The notes: generated from the sequence alone by a model not told the origin. Positions 54,278 through 63,223 are shown, numbered from the stretch's first letter. The stretch is DNA of 64,000 nucleotides from Paracoccus beibuensis (GCF_026162625.1 NZ_JAOTBD010000003.1:62001-126000), one strand, 5' to 3'. Made by a program: numbers and translations.

Positions 54278-55902
54278 TGTCGCGGCACTTCGTCGGCATC
54301 GACGTCGGCACCGGGTCGGCGCGGGCGGGGGTCTTCGACGCCGCCGGCGCGATGCTGGCCAGCGCCAAGCGCGACATCGACCTGCACCGCCCGTCCGGCG
54401 ACATCGCCGAACAGAGCAGCGAACAGGTCTGGACCGCCGTCTGCCAGTCCGTGCGCGAGGCCGTCCAGCGGTCGCGCGTCGACGCGGCCAGCATCGAAGG
54501 CATCGGCTTCGACGCCACCTGCTCGCTGGTCGTGCGCGGCGACGGGCCGCTGGGGGTCGGCGATGCCGCGCATCCTGAACGCGACATCATCGTCTGGATG
54601 GACCACCGCGCGGTTGAACAGGCCGCCCGGATCAACGCCGGCGGGCATGACGTCCTGCGCTATGTCGGCGGGCGCATCTCTCCGGAAATGGAGACGCCGA
54701 AGCTGTTGTGGCTGAAGGAGAACCGGCCCGAGGTCTTTGGGGCGGCGCGGCACTTCTTCGACCTGACGGACTTCCTGACCTGGAAGGCGTCCGGCAGCGA
54801 GGCGCGGTCCACCTGCACAGTGACCTGCAAGTGGACCTATCTGGCGCATGAGGCGCGGTGGGACGCCGACTACTTCCGCAGCATCGGCCTGGCCGAACTG
54901 GCGGACGAGGGCTTCACCCGTATCGGCACCGAGGTGGTCGAACCCGGGACACCACTTGCCAAGGGCCTGACGGCCGAGGCAGCGGAGGCGATGGGCCTGC
55001 GCCCGGGCATCGCGGTGGCAGCCGGCCTGATCGATGCCCATGCGGGTGGCGTCGGCACCGTCTGCGCGCGCGGTGGGGCCGAGGATCCGACGGCGTCCCT
55101 TGGCTATGTCTTCGGCACCTCGTCCTGCACGATGACGACGACGCGGGAACCGGCCTTCGTGCCGGGCGTCTGGGGGCCCTATTTCTCGGCCATGGTGCCC
55201 GGCGCCTGGCTGAACGAGGGCGGGCAATCCGTCGCCGGCGCGGCCATCGATCACCTTGTGTCCATGCACCCGGCCCACGCGCACGCGTTGGCCGCCGCGC
55301 AGGCCGAGGGCAAGTCGCTGCCCGAATGGCTGGCCGACGCGGCGCTGGCGCGTGCAGGCAGCGCGTCTCAGGCGGCCAGGCTTGCCGCGCATCTGCATGT
55401 CGTGCCCGAGTTTCTGGGCAACCGCGCACCCTTTGCCGATCCCCATGCCCGCGCGGTCGTCGCCGGGGTTGGGGCGGATACGAACGTCGATTCGCTGGTC
55501 GACCTCTATGTCGCGGGAATCTGCGGGTTGAGCTATGGCCTGCGCCAGATTGTCCAGACGCAGCGGGCGCATGGCGCGGGTGTCGAACGCATCGCCATCA
55601 GCGGCGGCGCCGGACGCCATCGGCTGATCCGCCAGATCCTGGCCGACGCCACCGACCTGCCCGTCGACGCCACCGCCAGCGAGGAACCTGTGCTGCTGGG
55701 ATCGGCAATGCTCGGCGCGGTGGCGGCAGGCGCGTTCCCCGACCTTGCGACGGCGATGCCAGCCATGTCGGCTGTGCAGGTGACCTACCACCCCGACCAA
55801 GGGGTGCGGGCGCTGCATGTTGCGCGCTTCAGCGCCTTCCTGGCGCTGCAGGCGACCGCCCGCGACATCCGCGCCGCGACCGATGCCGCGCTTGCCGGCT
55901 GA
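54277..55902 (+). CDS. FGGY pentulose kinase, D-ribulokinase type
   Basis: 541 residues. GIDVGTGSARAGVFD near residue 8, the substrate loop WMDHRAVEQAARIN and CTVTCKWTYLAHE near 175 place it in the FGGY pentulose kinase group that includes D-ribulokinases of ribitol catabolism, longer than XylB. ISGGAGRHRLIRQILAD near 440 is the ATP-binding region. ATG 54277 is chosen; ATG 54268 adds three residues within the permease gene. With ribitol dehydrogenase it should give D-ribulose 5-phosphate. Confidence 0.85.
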   Translation: MSRHFVGIDVGTGSARAGVFDAAGAMLASAKRDIDLHRPSGDIAEQSSEQVWTAVCQSVREAVQRSRVDAASIEGIGFDATCSLVVRGDGPLGVGDAAHPERDIIVWMDHRAVEQAARINAGGHDVLRYVGGRISPEMETPKLLWLKENRPEVFGAARHFFDLTDFLTWKASGSEARSTCTVTCKWTYLAHEARWDADYFRSIGLAELADEGFTRIGTEVVEPGTPLAKGLTAEAAEAMGLRPGIAVAAGLIDAHAGGVGTVCARGGAEDPTASLGYVFGTSSCTMTTTREPAFVPGVWGPYFSAMVPGAWLNEGGQSVAGAAIDHLVSMHPAHAHALAAAQAEGKSLPEWLADAALARAGSASQAARLAAHLHVVPEFLGNRAPFADPHARAVVAGVGADTNVDSLVDLYVAGICGLSYGLRQIVQTQRAHGAGVERIAISGGAGRHRLIRQILADATDLPVDATASEEPVLLGSAMLGAVAAGAFPDLATAMPAMSAVQVTYHPDQGVRALHVARFSAFLALQATARDIRAATDAALAG

Positions 55903-55932
55903 CCCCGACCTGTCCACATCATGAGGCATCAG

Positions 55933-56658
55933 ATGCAATTCGAAGGAAAATCCGTCATCATCACCGGCGCGGGCAAGGGCATCGGCCGGGCCACGGCCCA
56001 GCTGCTGGCGGCGCGGGGGGCGAAGGTCCTCGCGATCAGCCGCACGCAGGGGGACCTCGACAGCCTTGGCCGAGAGACCGGCGCTGTTGGGGTCGCGGCG
56101 GACCTCTCCAGCGCCGCGGGCGCGCGGGACGCGATGGCGCAGGCGGGGACTTGCGACTTCCTGGTCAACTGCGCCGGCACGAACGTGCTGGAAAGCCTGC
56201 TGGACATGACCGACGACGGCTATGACGCCGTCATGAACATCAACCTGCGGACGGCGCTGGTCTGCGCGCAGGAATTCGCCCGCGCCCGCATCGCCGTCGG
56301 CGGCGGCGGGGCCATCGTCAACGTGACCAGCATCGCCGGCCATCGCGGCTTTCCCGACCACGTCTGCTATGCGGCGTCCAAGGCCGGGCTGGAGGGTGCG
56401 ACCCGCGTCATGGCCAAGGAACTTGGCCCCCACGGCATCCGCGTCACCGCCATCGCCCCCACCGTCACCATGACCGAATTGGCGGCGGCCGCCTGGAGCG
56501 ACCCGGCCAAGTCCGCCCCGATGATGTCGCGCCACCCGATGGGCCGATTCGCCGAGGCCGAGGACGTCGCCCGCAGCATCGCAGCGCTGCTGTCGGACGA
56601 TGCAGCGATGGTTACCGGTGCCGTGCTGCCGCTGGACGGCGGCTTCCTGGCCGTCTGA
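55933..56658 (+). CDS. Short-chain dehydrogenase, L-xylulose reductase-like
   Basis: 241 residues with TGAGKGIGRA (NAD(P) motif) near residue 11, NCAG near 84 and the catalytic Ser-Tyr-Lys in VNVTSIAG and YAASKAGL. The C-terminal part (PTVTMTELAAAAWSDPAKSAPM, HPMGRFAEAEDVA) matches animal-type L-xylulose/dicarbonyl reductases closely. It probably interconverts L-xylulose and xylitol or a related polyol pair. ATG 55933 has GAGG upstream; ATG 55921 is possible. Confidence 0.85.
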   Translation: MQFEGKSVIITGAGKGIGRATAQLLAARGAKVLAISRTQGDLDSLGRETGAVGVAADLSSAAGARDAMAQAGTCDFLVNCAGTNVLESLLDMTDDGYDAVMNINLRTALVCAQEFARARIAVGGGGAIVNVTSIAGHRGFPDHVCYAASKAGLEGATRVMAKELGPHGIRVTAIAPTVTMTELAAAAWSDPAKSAPMMSRHPMGRFAEAEDVARSIAALLSDDAAMVTGAVLPLDGGFLAV

Positions 56659-56704
56659 ACGCCACATCATTCGCGGGCCCTCCCGCAAGCTGAAGGAGAC
56701 TGAC

Positions 56705-57433
56705 ATGTCCATCGAACTCGACGGCAAGATCGCCGCGATCACCGGGGCGGCCTCGGGGATCGGCTTGGCCACGACGCGTGCGCTGCTGGATGCCGGGGCC
56801 ACCGTGGTCCTGGTGGACCGCAACAAGGACGCGCTGGACCAGCTGACCGCCGAACTGGGCCAGCGCGCCATCGCGCAGGTGACCGACCTTCTGGACGCGG
56901 ACAGCTGCAACGCGATGGTGCCCGAGATCCTGCAAAAGGTCGACCACATCGACATCATGATCTGCAACGCCGGCAGCTATATTGGTGGCGACCTGGTCGA
57001 CACCGACCCGGCCGCCATCGACCGGATGCTGAACCTGAACGTCAACGCGGTCATGAAGAACGTCCATGCCGTCGCGCCGCACATGACCCAACGCAAGACC
57101 GGCGACATCCTGGTCACCTGTTCCATCGCAGGGCACGCGCCCATCCATGTCGAGCCGGTCTATTCGGCGTCGAAATGGGCGGTGACGTGCTTCGTGCAGA
57201 CCATGCGCCGCCAGCTGATGGGCCACGGCATCCGCGTGGGCCAGGTCTCGCCTGGTCCGGTCATTTCGGCCCTGCTGTCGGACTGGGAACCCGAGCGCCT
57301 GCAGCGCATGAAGGACGCCGGCGCCCTGATCGAGCCGACCGAGGTCTCGGACGCGCTGATGTTCATGCTGACGCGCCCGCGCAACGTCACGATCCGCGAC
57401 ATGATCGTGCTGCCCAGCAACTTCGACATCTAA
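56705..57433 (+). CDS. rbtD: Ribitol 2-dehydrogenase (SDR family)
   Basis: 242 residues. TGAASGIGLATT near residue 13, VVLVDRNKD (Asp for NAD) near 38, and the catalytic Ser with YSASK near 150 are present. The tail TRPRNVTIRDMIVLPSNFDI and the segments LNLNVNAVMKNV and HGIRVGQVSPGPVISALL are close to known ribitol dehydrogenases, which oxidise ribitol to D-ribulose. ATG 56705 is behind GAAGGAG. Last gene of the pentitol operon. Confidence 0.9.
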   Translation: MSIELDGKIAAITGAASGIGLATTRALLDAGATVVLVDRNKDALDQLTAELGQRAIAQVTDLLDADSCNAMVPEILQKVDHIDIMICNAGSYIGGDLVDTDPAAIDRMLNLNVNAVMKNVHAVAPHMTQRKTGDILVTCSIAGHAPIHVEPVYSASKWAVTCFVQTMRRQLMGHGIRVGQVSPGPVISALLSDWEPERLQRMKDAGALIEPTEVSDALMFMLTRPRNVTIRDMIVLPSNFDI

Positions 57434-57438
57434 GCATT

Positions 57439-57468
57439 GTGCCCGGCCTGCTTGGCCGGGCACCTTTT
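57439..57468 (+). terminator. Rho-independent terminator of the pentitol operon
   Basis: A perfect 10-bp stem, GTGCCCGGCC (57439-57448) with GGCCGGGCAC (57454-57463), loop TGCTT, then CTTTT. It lies in the short gap between convergent rbtD and betC. Confidence 0.85.
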
Positions 57469-58982
57469 CATTCGCCCCTGGGGAAGCGCTTGTTCTCCTC
57501 CAGCACGTTCAGGTCCATGTGGTTGCGCATGTAACGCTCGGACGCCTTCTGCAGCGGCTGATGGTCCCATGGATAGTAGGCCCCGTTCCGCAACGCCTCG
57601 TAGACGATCCAACGCCGTGCCTGGCTTTCGCGAACGGCGGTGTCGAAGTCCGACAGGTTCCAGCGGTCAGCGGCCAGACCAGTCAGCCGGGCCAGCGTGT
57701 CGGCATGGTCGGGATCGGCCGCCAGGTTCACCAGCTCGTCGGGGTCGGCGCCCAGGTCGAACAGCATCGGCGGGTCGGCCTTGCAGAGGACCAGCTTCCA
57801 CTGGCCGTCCCGCAGCGCGACCAGCGGCGTGATCGACCCCTCTGCGGCGTATTCCATCGTTACCGGGCCACGACCGCCGATTCCCGTGGCCAGCGGGGCC
57901 AGGTCCTCGCCCTCGGTCCAGGCCGCCAGCGGTGCGATGTCCAGCCCGGCAAGCCCCGCCAGCGTCGGCACCACGTCCATGGTCGAGACCGGGTGAGTCA
58001 CCAGCCCGGACTGCCAGCCGGGCGCGGCAATCATCAGCGGCACGCGGGCCGAGCCTTCGAAGAAGCTCATCTTGAACCACAGCCCTCGGTCGCCCAGCAT
58101 GTCGCCGTGGTCGCTGACAAAGAGGATGATCGTGTCCTCCTCCATCCGGCCGCGCTTCAGCACGTCCAGGATCTCTCCGATCTTCTCGTCGACATAGGAG
58201 ATGCTGGCAAAGTACCCCTGACGGGCACGGCGGACGTCTTCGGGCGTGATGTCGAAGGCGTTGTGGTCACAGGCCTCCAGCAGGCGCTGCGAATGAGGGT
58301 CCAGGTCCTCGAAGGGCAGGGGCGGGACCGCGGGGTCCAGCGCCGGACAATCGTCATACATGTCCCAGAACCGCCGGCGCGCGACATAGGGGTCGTGGGG
58401 ATGCGTGAAGCTGACGGTCAGGCACCAGGGCCGGTCGTCCAGCCGCCGCGACAGGTCATAAAGCTTCTGCGTGGCCTGGTGCGCCACGTCGTCGTCGTAT
58501 TCCAGCTGGTTGGTGATCTCGGCCACGCCAGCCCCGGTGACCGAGCCCAGGTTGTGGTACCACCAGTCGATCCGCTCGCCCGGCCTGGTATAGTCGGGCG
58601 TCCAGCCGAAATCTGCGGGGTAGATGTCGGTGGTCAGCCGCTCTTCGAACCCGTGCATCTGGTCGGGACCGACGAAGTGCATCTTGCCCGACAGCGCGGT
58701 GTGATACCCCGCCCGGCGCAGGTGATGCGCATAGGTCGGGATGTCGGATGCGAACTCGGCCGCGTTGTCATAGACGCGCGTGCGGCTTGGCAGAAGCCCG
58801 GACATGAAGCTGGCGCGGGCCGGGGCGCAAAGCGGGCTGGCCGTATAGCTGTTGGCGAAGCGGACCGAGCGGTCCGCCAGCGCCCGCAGGTTCGGCGCGT
58901 GAAGAAAGGGGGCCGGCCCGTCCGGGAACAGCGTCCCGTTCAACTGGTCGACCATGAGGATCAGGATATTCGGTCGGCTCAT
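57468..58982 (-). CDS. betC: Choline sulfatase
   Basis: 504-residue type I sulfatase hydrolysing choline-O-sulfate to choline and sulfate. The formylglycine motif is CAPAR (Cys52), the N-terminal metal site is NILILMVDQ, and DHGDMLGDRGLW near residue 290 supplies further ligands. TKLYDLSRRL-type and CTVSFTHPHDPY regions match BetC. No signal peptide, so cytoplasmic. ATG 58982 lies ten bases downstream of choX; an upstream in-frame ATG at 59036 is inside choX. Confidence 0.92.
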   Translation of the reverse strand: MSRPNILILMVDQLNGTLFPDGPAPFLHAPNLRALADRSVRFANSYTASPLCAPARASFMSGLLPSRTRVYDNAAEFASDIPTYAHHLRRAGYHTALSGKMHFVGPDQMHGFEERLTTDIYPADFGWTPDYTRPGERIDWWYHNLGSVTGAGVAEITNQLEYDDDVAHQATQKLYDLSRRLDDRPWCLTVSFTHPHDPYVARRRFWDMYDDCPALDPAVPPLPFEDLDPHSQRLLEACDHNAFDITPEDVRRARQGYFASISYVDEKIGEILDVLKRGRMEEDTIILFVSDHGDMLGDRGLWFKMSFFEGSARVPLMIAAPGWQSGLVTHPVSTMDVVPTLAGLAGLDIAPLAAWTEGEDLAPLATGIGGRGPVTMEYAAEGSITPLVALRDGQWKLVLCKADPPMLFDLGADPDELVNLAADPDHADTLARLTGLAADRWNLSDFDTAVRESQARRWIVYEALRNGAYYPWDHQPLQKASERYMRNHMDLNVLEENKRFPRGE

Positions 58983-58992
58983 TCCGGCGGCC

Positions 58993-59940
58993 TTACAACC
59001 CGAGTGCTGCGCGCACGGCGGGTTCTGCGGGCTCACCCTCCAGCGTGGTGACGCCGTCGAGCCACGGGGTCAGCGCGTCGGGGTTGGCAGCCAGCCATTC
59101 CTTTGCGGCGGCCTTGGCGTCGGCACCGTCAAGGATCTCGCCCATCAGGGCGTTTTCCATCTCGATGTCGAAGGTCATGTTGGTGAGCAGCCTGGCCGCG
59201 TTCGGGCAAGCCTCGGACCAGCCGGTGCGGGCCAGCGTGCGGACCTCGGCCCCACCGAAGTCGGGCCCGAAATATTCGTCGCCGCCCGCCAGGTAGGTGA
59301 TGTCATGGTTCGTGTTCATCGGATGGGGCGCCCAGGCCAGGAAGACGATGCCGTCCTCGGACCGCTCCATCCGGGAAACCTGCGCCAGCATCGCCTGTTC
59401 GCCCGACTCGACCAGCTCCCAGTCGCCCAGGCCGAAGTCGTCGGCGGCGATCATCCGGGCGATGTTCTGGTTCGCGGGCGCGCCCGGCTCGATCCCATAG
59501 ATCTTGCTGTCGAACGCCTCGGCATTGGCGTCCAGGTCCGCAAAGCTGGTGATGCCCTGGTCGGCCATGTAGGTCGGAACCGCCAGCGTGAACTTGGCGC
59601 CGGTCAGGTTGGTGTTCAGCACCTCGGCGGCGTCGGCGGCTTCCAGATCCTCGATGAAGGCGGTCTGCGCGGGCATCCAGTTGCCCAGGAAGACGTCGAT
59701 TTCACCGTTCTTCATCGATTCATAGCCGATGGGAACCGACAGGAAGCTGACCTCGGGGACGTAGCCCAAGGCTTCCAGCACCACGCTGGCCACGCCGTTG
59801 GTGGCGTTGATGTCGGTCCAGTTCGGGTCCGACATGCGGATCGCGCGGCAGGCGGCATCGTCGGCCAGCGCCGCACCTGCGCCTGCCGTCAAGGCGGCGA
59901 TGCTCAGCGCGCCGCACAGAATGGCTTTGGTCTTCATCAT
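58993..59940 (-). CDS. choX: Choline ABC transporter substrate-binding protein
   Basis: 315-residue periplasmic protein of the OpuAC/ChoX class, signal peptide to about residue 26 (GAALA-DDAA). IRMSDPNWTDINATNG, IGYESMKNGEIDVFLGNWMP and WAPHPMNTNHDITYL carry the aromatic residues typical of the quaternary-ammonium cage. ATG 59940 or 59937 is the start, behind AGGGAAA. It is followed by betC; the permease and ATPase genes choW and choV are not in this window, so the partner transporter must be elsewhere. Confidence 0.92.
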   Translation of the reverse strand: MMKTKAILCGALSIAALTAGAGAALADDAACRAIRMSDPNWTDINATNGVASVVLEALGYVPEVSFLSVPIGYESMKNGEIDVFLGNWMPAQTAFIEDLEAADAAEVLNTNLTGAKFTLAVPTYMADQGITSFADLDANAEAFDSKIYGIEPGAPANQNIARMIAADDFGLGDWELVESGEQAMLAQVSRMERSEDGIVFLAWAPHPMNTNHDITYLAGGDEYFGPDFGGAEVRTLARTGWSEACPNAARLLTNMTFDIEMENALMGEILDGADAKAAAKEWLAANPDALTPWLDGVTTLEGEPAEPAVRAALGL

Positions 59941-60075
59941 CGTTTTTCCCTGCTTTGTCGTCTTTCAAGCTGCGCGGCCATCGAAGGTCATTCGCGGCGC
60001 CTTGTATACAGCGATTTTCGCACGACCCCGCAGAAAATGCGCGCGTGATCGTCTGTGGGCGTTTGTCTCCTGCCG

Positions 60076-60100
60076 GGAACAACAACGGCCCGACTTGGTT
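60076..60100 (+). promoter_or_regulatory. EcfG-type promoter of the three-gene stress operon
   Basis: GGAAC at 60076-60080, exactly 16 bases, then GGTT at 60097-60100. Predicted start near 60107, about 67 bases before ATG 60174. Same spacing and -10 element as at 10882 and 13001. Confidence 0.65.
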
Positions 60101-60173
60101 GAGATGTTCCACGGCGTCGAACGGTCCGCACCGCCCGATGCCCATGCAACCTGAACACCTCAGGAGGACCGAC

Positions 60174-61106
60174 ATGAGTGCCGACTACACATCTGACACG
60201 GCCAGAGCCAACCAAACCTCCTCGACCGTGAAAGACCTCAAGGACCAAGCCGGGTCGCAGGTCAATCGCCTTGCCGAGGGCGTCAAGGACGAGGTCTCGC
60301 GTCGCAGCGAGGACATGCGCGGAAACTTCGCTGATCGCGTCGACAATCTTGCCTCGGCCTTCCGGTCGGCCAAGTCCGAGGTCGGCGAGGATTCGCCCTT
60401 TGCGCGCATGTTCGACTATGCCGCCGAGAATGCCGAAGGCTTCGCCGACAGCCTCGAATCCGCCAATGTCATCGACAGCGTCCGCGAATTCGCACGGGAA
60501 CGTCCGGGAACCTTCCTTGGCGTGTCCGCCATCGCGGGCTTTGCGGCGGCGCGCTTCCTGCTGGCCGGCAAGCCCGGGCGTCACTTCGGGCGCGACAGCT
60601 ATTCGGGCGGATCGTCCGTCTACGGCGCCAGCGGCTCCACCGGATATTCGTCCGGAACTGCGGGCAGCGGCTTGACCGGATCCCCGTCCGGGACCACGGG
60701 CAGCAGCCCGATGGGTGGGGGCGTCAGCCGTCCGGGCGCCGCGGCCACGGCGGGCACCGCCGGGAGCGGCGCAGGCTTGGGCGCGGGTTCCGGCTCGAGC
60801 AGCGGCACGCGCACCCCGTCCGGCACGGGCTCGACCTCCGGCACGGGTTCCCCCTCGGGCATGGGTTCGTCCTCGGGCACGGGTTCGTCAACCGGATCGG
60901 GTTCGACGTCCGGCACGGGCTCGACCTCCGGCACCGGGTCTAACACCGGAACCTCCTCGACATCCGGAGCGGGGTCGAAGACCGGCCACCCCGGCGGTGC
61001 GGCCGGAACCACCGGCAGCACGGCTGGCGAGGGATCGGGCAGCAGCCCGCTCGGTACCGGCCCGGGCTCGACCAAGCCGGGATACGGGGGGGACCGCAAT
61101 GTCTGA
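60174..61106 (+). CDS. Ser/Gly/Thr-rich membrane-associated stress protein, helical N-terminus
   Basis: 310 residues. The first 110 are amphipathic and coiled-coil-like (VKDLKDQAGSQVNRLAEGVK, RSEDMRGNFADRVDNLASAF) and end in one hydrophobic segment (TFLGVSAIAGFAAARFLLAG, residues 118-138). The last 170 residues are a low-complexity repeat of SGTGSTSGTGS type. Such proteins occur near DUF3618 and holin-like genes in alphaproteobacteria and are often annotated only as nutrient-deprivation-induced. ATG 60174 is behind AGGAGGA. No enzymatic motif. Confidence 0.75.
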   Translation: MSADYTSDTARANQTSSTVKDLKDQAGSQVNRLAEGVKDEVSRRSEDMRGNFADRVDNLASAFRSAKSEVGEDSPFARMFDYAAENAEGFADSLESANVIDSVREFARERPGTFLGVSAIAGFAAARFLLAGKPGRHFGRDSYSGGSSVYGASGSTGYSSGTAGSGLTGSPSGTTGSSPMGGGVSRPGAAATAGTAGSGAGLGAGSGSSSGTRTPSGTGSTSGTGSPSGMGSSSGTGSSTGSGSTSGTGSTSGTGSNTGTSSTSGAGSKTGHPGGAAGTTGSTAGEGSGSSPLGTGPGSTKPGYGGDRNV

Positions 61107-61518
61107 TTTCGACCGCACGGACACGCCTCCGCGCAGCGAAGGACCCGCATCGCTGGTCTCCGACGTCATGCGCCTTTCCAGCGACCTCGTCCGCAAGGAG
61201 ATCGCGCTGGCGAAGGCCGAGGTGAGCGAGAACATCAGCCGCGCCGGGCACGGCATCGGCTTCATCGCCGTGGCTGGTGTCATCGCGCTGGTGACGCTGA
61301 ACGTCCTGGTGGCCGCCCTGGTCGCGGCACTGGCCGAGACCTCCCTCGGCCCGATCTGGAGCGCCGTCATCGTTGGCGTCGTTTTGGCGATCCTTGCCTT
61401 CATCCTGCTGAAGAAGGGGCTGAACGACCTCAAGCTGCGCTCGCTGATGCCCACCCGCACGGTGGACAGCGTCCAGCGCGACGCCCACGCGATCAAGGAG
61501 GCCTATCATGACAAATGA
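61099..61518 (+). CDS. Phage holin family/DUF1469-like membrane protein
   Basis: 139 residues: a polar N-terminus, an amphipathic helix (LSSDLVRKEIALAKAEVSENI) and two hydrophobic helices (IGFIAVAGVIALVTLNVLVAAL, IWSAVIVGVVLAILAFILL). This is the layout of the DUF1469/holin superfamily III proteins seen in stress operons, where lysis function is unlikely. ATG 61099 overlaps the previous gene by eight bases, and it overlaps the next by 11. Confidence 0.8.
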   Translation: MSDFDRTDTPPRSEGPASLVSDVMRLSSDLVRKEIALAKAEVSENISRAGHGIGFIAVAGVIALVTLNVLVAALVAALAETSLGPIWSAVIVGVVLAILAFILLKKGLNDLKLRSLMPTRTVDSVQRDAHAIKEAYHDK

Positions 61519-62626
61519 CTCGGAAAGCCCCGAGCAGATCGAGCGGGAGATCGAGCGTGACCGCAACGCCCTGCGCGACACCCTGAACGAGCTTCAGGAC
61601 GAGCTGTCCTGGGATGGTCTTTCCCGCCGGGTCAGCGCGCAGGTCCGCGAACACGGGTCCGAGTGGGCCAACGCGGCAAGCGACGCCGCGCGGTCGAACC
61701 CGGTGGCGCTTGCGCTGACCGGCGTGGGCCTGGCCTGGATGATCTTCGGGCGCGGCTATGACCCGACGCATCGCGCGATGCACAGCCGTCACCAGCCGTC
61801 CCGTCCGCGCTATCGCGGCCCCGTTTCGACGGACACCGGCCATGCCGAAGGTCAGTCCTTCGTGTCGCCGTCCAGCTATGGTCGCGCCACGACATCGGGC
61901 CCGCATGCGGACAGCCCGGGCCTGGCGCCGTCGGGGATGTCTGCCTCGCCGTCGGGGGTCGCCACGTCCTCGGGAATGACGACGTCCTCAGGCGCGGGAA
62001 CGTCGTCGGGCATGACGACGTCCTCGGGCATGGCCACGTCCTCGGGCGCCGCCCACCGGTCCGAGCCCAGCTGGGCCCGCCGCACCATCAGCCGTGCACG
62101 CAGCCGCCTGCACGATACAGTTCATCAGGAGAGCAGCATGACCGACCACATGAAGGACCGGGCGCGCCAGATGCGCGACCGGTTGAGCGAAGGCACCGAG
62201 GGCTTCAGCGAGGAAGCGCGCCGCCGCGTTCAGGACGCACGCCACCGCGCCATCCGCGCCCGCGACGCTGCCGGCCGCCGATTCAACGACAGCTCGCGGA
62301 CCGTGTCCGAAGGCTATGAGGCCGAACCGCTGATCTTCGGCGCCGCAGCCTTCCTGGTCGGCGCGGGTCTGGCCACGCTGCTGCCCCGCACCCGCCGCGA
62401 GGAAGAGCTGTTCGGCAGCTACAGCGAGCACCTGTTCGAAGAGGCCGAGGCCATCTACGAGGAGGAGAAGACCAAGATCCAGCGCGCCGTGAATGCGGGC
62501 ATGGAAGAGGCGAAGTCTTCGGTCTCGGACGTGAAGAACGCGGCGGCCGAGGAGATGTCCTCGAACAACCGCAATGACGGCGACAAGGCGACGTCGCAAA
62601 GCACCAACCGCAGCACCAGCGTCTGA
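61508..62626 (+). CDS. DUF3618 domain protein with low-complexity middle and helical tail
   Basis: 372 residues. Residues 5-90 match DUF3618: SPEQIEREIERDRNALRDTLNEL, then a hydrophobic segment (NPVALALTGVGLAWMIFG). A Ser/Gly/Thr/Met repeat region (SSGMTTSSG units, about 140-190) follows. From residue 211 (Met, with AGGAGAGC just upstream at 62127-62134) a second coiled-coil part runs to a helix (PLIFGAAAFLVGAGLATLL) and an acidic tail. It may be one gene or a fused pair with an internal start at 62138; see findings. Confidence 0.75.
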   Translation: MTNDSESPEQIEREIERDRNALRDTLNELQDELSWDGLSRRVSAQVREHGSEWANAASDAARSNPVALALTGVGLAWMIFGRGYDPTHRAMHSRHQPSRPRYRGPVSTDTGHAEGQSFVSPSSYGRATTSGPHADSPGLAPSGMSASPSGVATSSGMTTSSGAGTSSGMTTSSGMATSSGAAHRSEPSWARRTISRARSRLHDTVHQESSMTDHMKDRARQMRDRLSEGTEGFSEEARRRVQDARHRAIRARDAAGRRFNDSSRTVSEGYEAEPLIFGAAAFLVGAGLATLLPRTRREEELFGSYSEHLFEEAEAIYEEEKTKIQRAVNAGMEEAKSSVSDVKNAAAEEMSSNNRNDGDKATSQSTNRSTSV

Positions 62627-62646
62627 AACGCGCGAATTCTGCACCT

Positions 62647-62680
62647 GAAAGGCCCCGCAATGCGCGGGGCCTTTCTCTGT
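62647..62680 (+). terminator. Rho-independent terminator of the stress operon
   Basis: A perfect 12-bp stem, GAAAGGCCCCGC (62647-62658) with GCGGGGCCTTTC (62664-62675), loop AATGC, followed by TCTGT. T-run is partial but the stem is strong. Confidence 0.8.
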
Positions 62681-63223
62681 CAGCAGTCAGGAGGAGGCGA
62701 CGTGTAGCCTGCGCCCAAGATGCTCTTGCGCGTCGATACCATCTCCAGAAGCCAGTGCCGAGGCATCGACCGCATCCGCTTTCTGCAGGTGCCATTGAAG
62801 CCCCGTCGGATAAGACGAGAACTTGCTGGACATCGGGCAGGTTGAGCAAGCACTGTCGCCTGTCGCCTGTCGCCTGTCGCCTGTCGCCTGTCGCCTGTCG
62901 CCTGTCGCCGTTCTCGGGGCGACTTCCGCGACGTCCTCCCTCGTGCGTCAAATGTTGTGTGTTCGTCGCTGCGGCGCAGTTCTTCGTTGGCACCATCGCC
63001 CTCGGGCCTGGAGTCCTTCCCGGCGGGTGTTCAGCGAATCGGATGCCCTTCATCCGCCTGATGCGTCGCCGATCGTGACCGACCAGATCGCCCGGCGTCG
63101 TCCTCATCCGCAGCAAGGCTCCCGAAGCCGCCGGATCACGTGCGTCGTCCGAAGCCGAACAACCGCGCGCTCTGCCTAGAAGGCACGCGGCTGCACCAGC
63201 GATAGCCACCGCTGACCTGCACC
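62681..63223. other. Gene-free stretch with a heptamer repeat
   Basis: No credible gene in about 540 bases; the long minus-strand frame here crosses the heptamer array and has no family. It holds the CTGTCGC array at 62853-62908. The stretch near 62690 has a ribosome-site-like AGGAGGAGG followed by GTG-TAG, which may be a remnant of a removed gene. Confidence 0.45.
62853..62908. repeat. Tandem heptamer array, 8 x CTGTCGC
   Basis: Eight exact copies of CTGTCGC in tandem at 62853, 62860, 62867, 62874, 62881, 62888, 62895 and 62902. It lies between the stress operon terminator and the convergent DUF2243 gene. Because 7 is not a multiple of 3, copy-number change would shift any reading frame, but no gene spans it. 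Confidence 0.95.

Noticed and set aside
62853..62908. Tandem repeats considered as a CRISPR array
   Set aside because: The unit is only seven bases with no spacers, and no cas genes are present.
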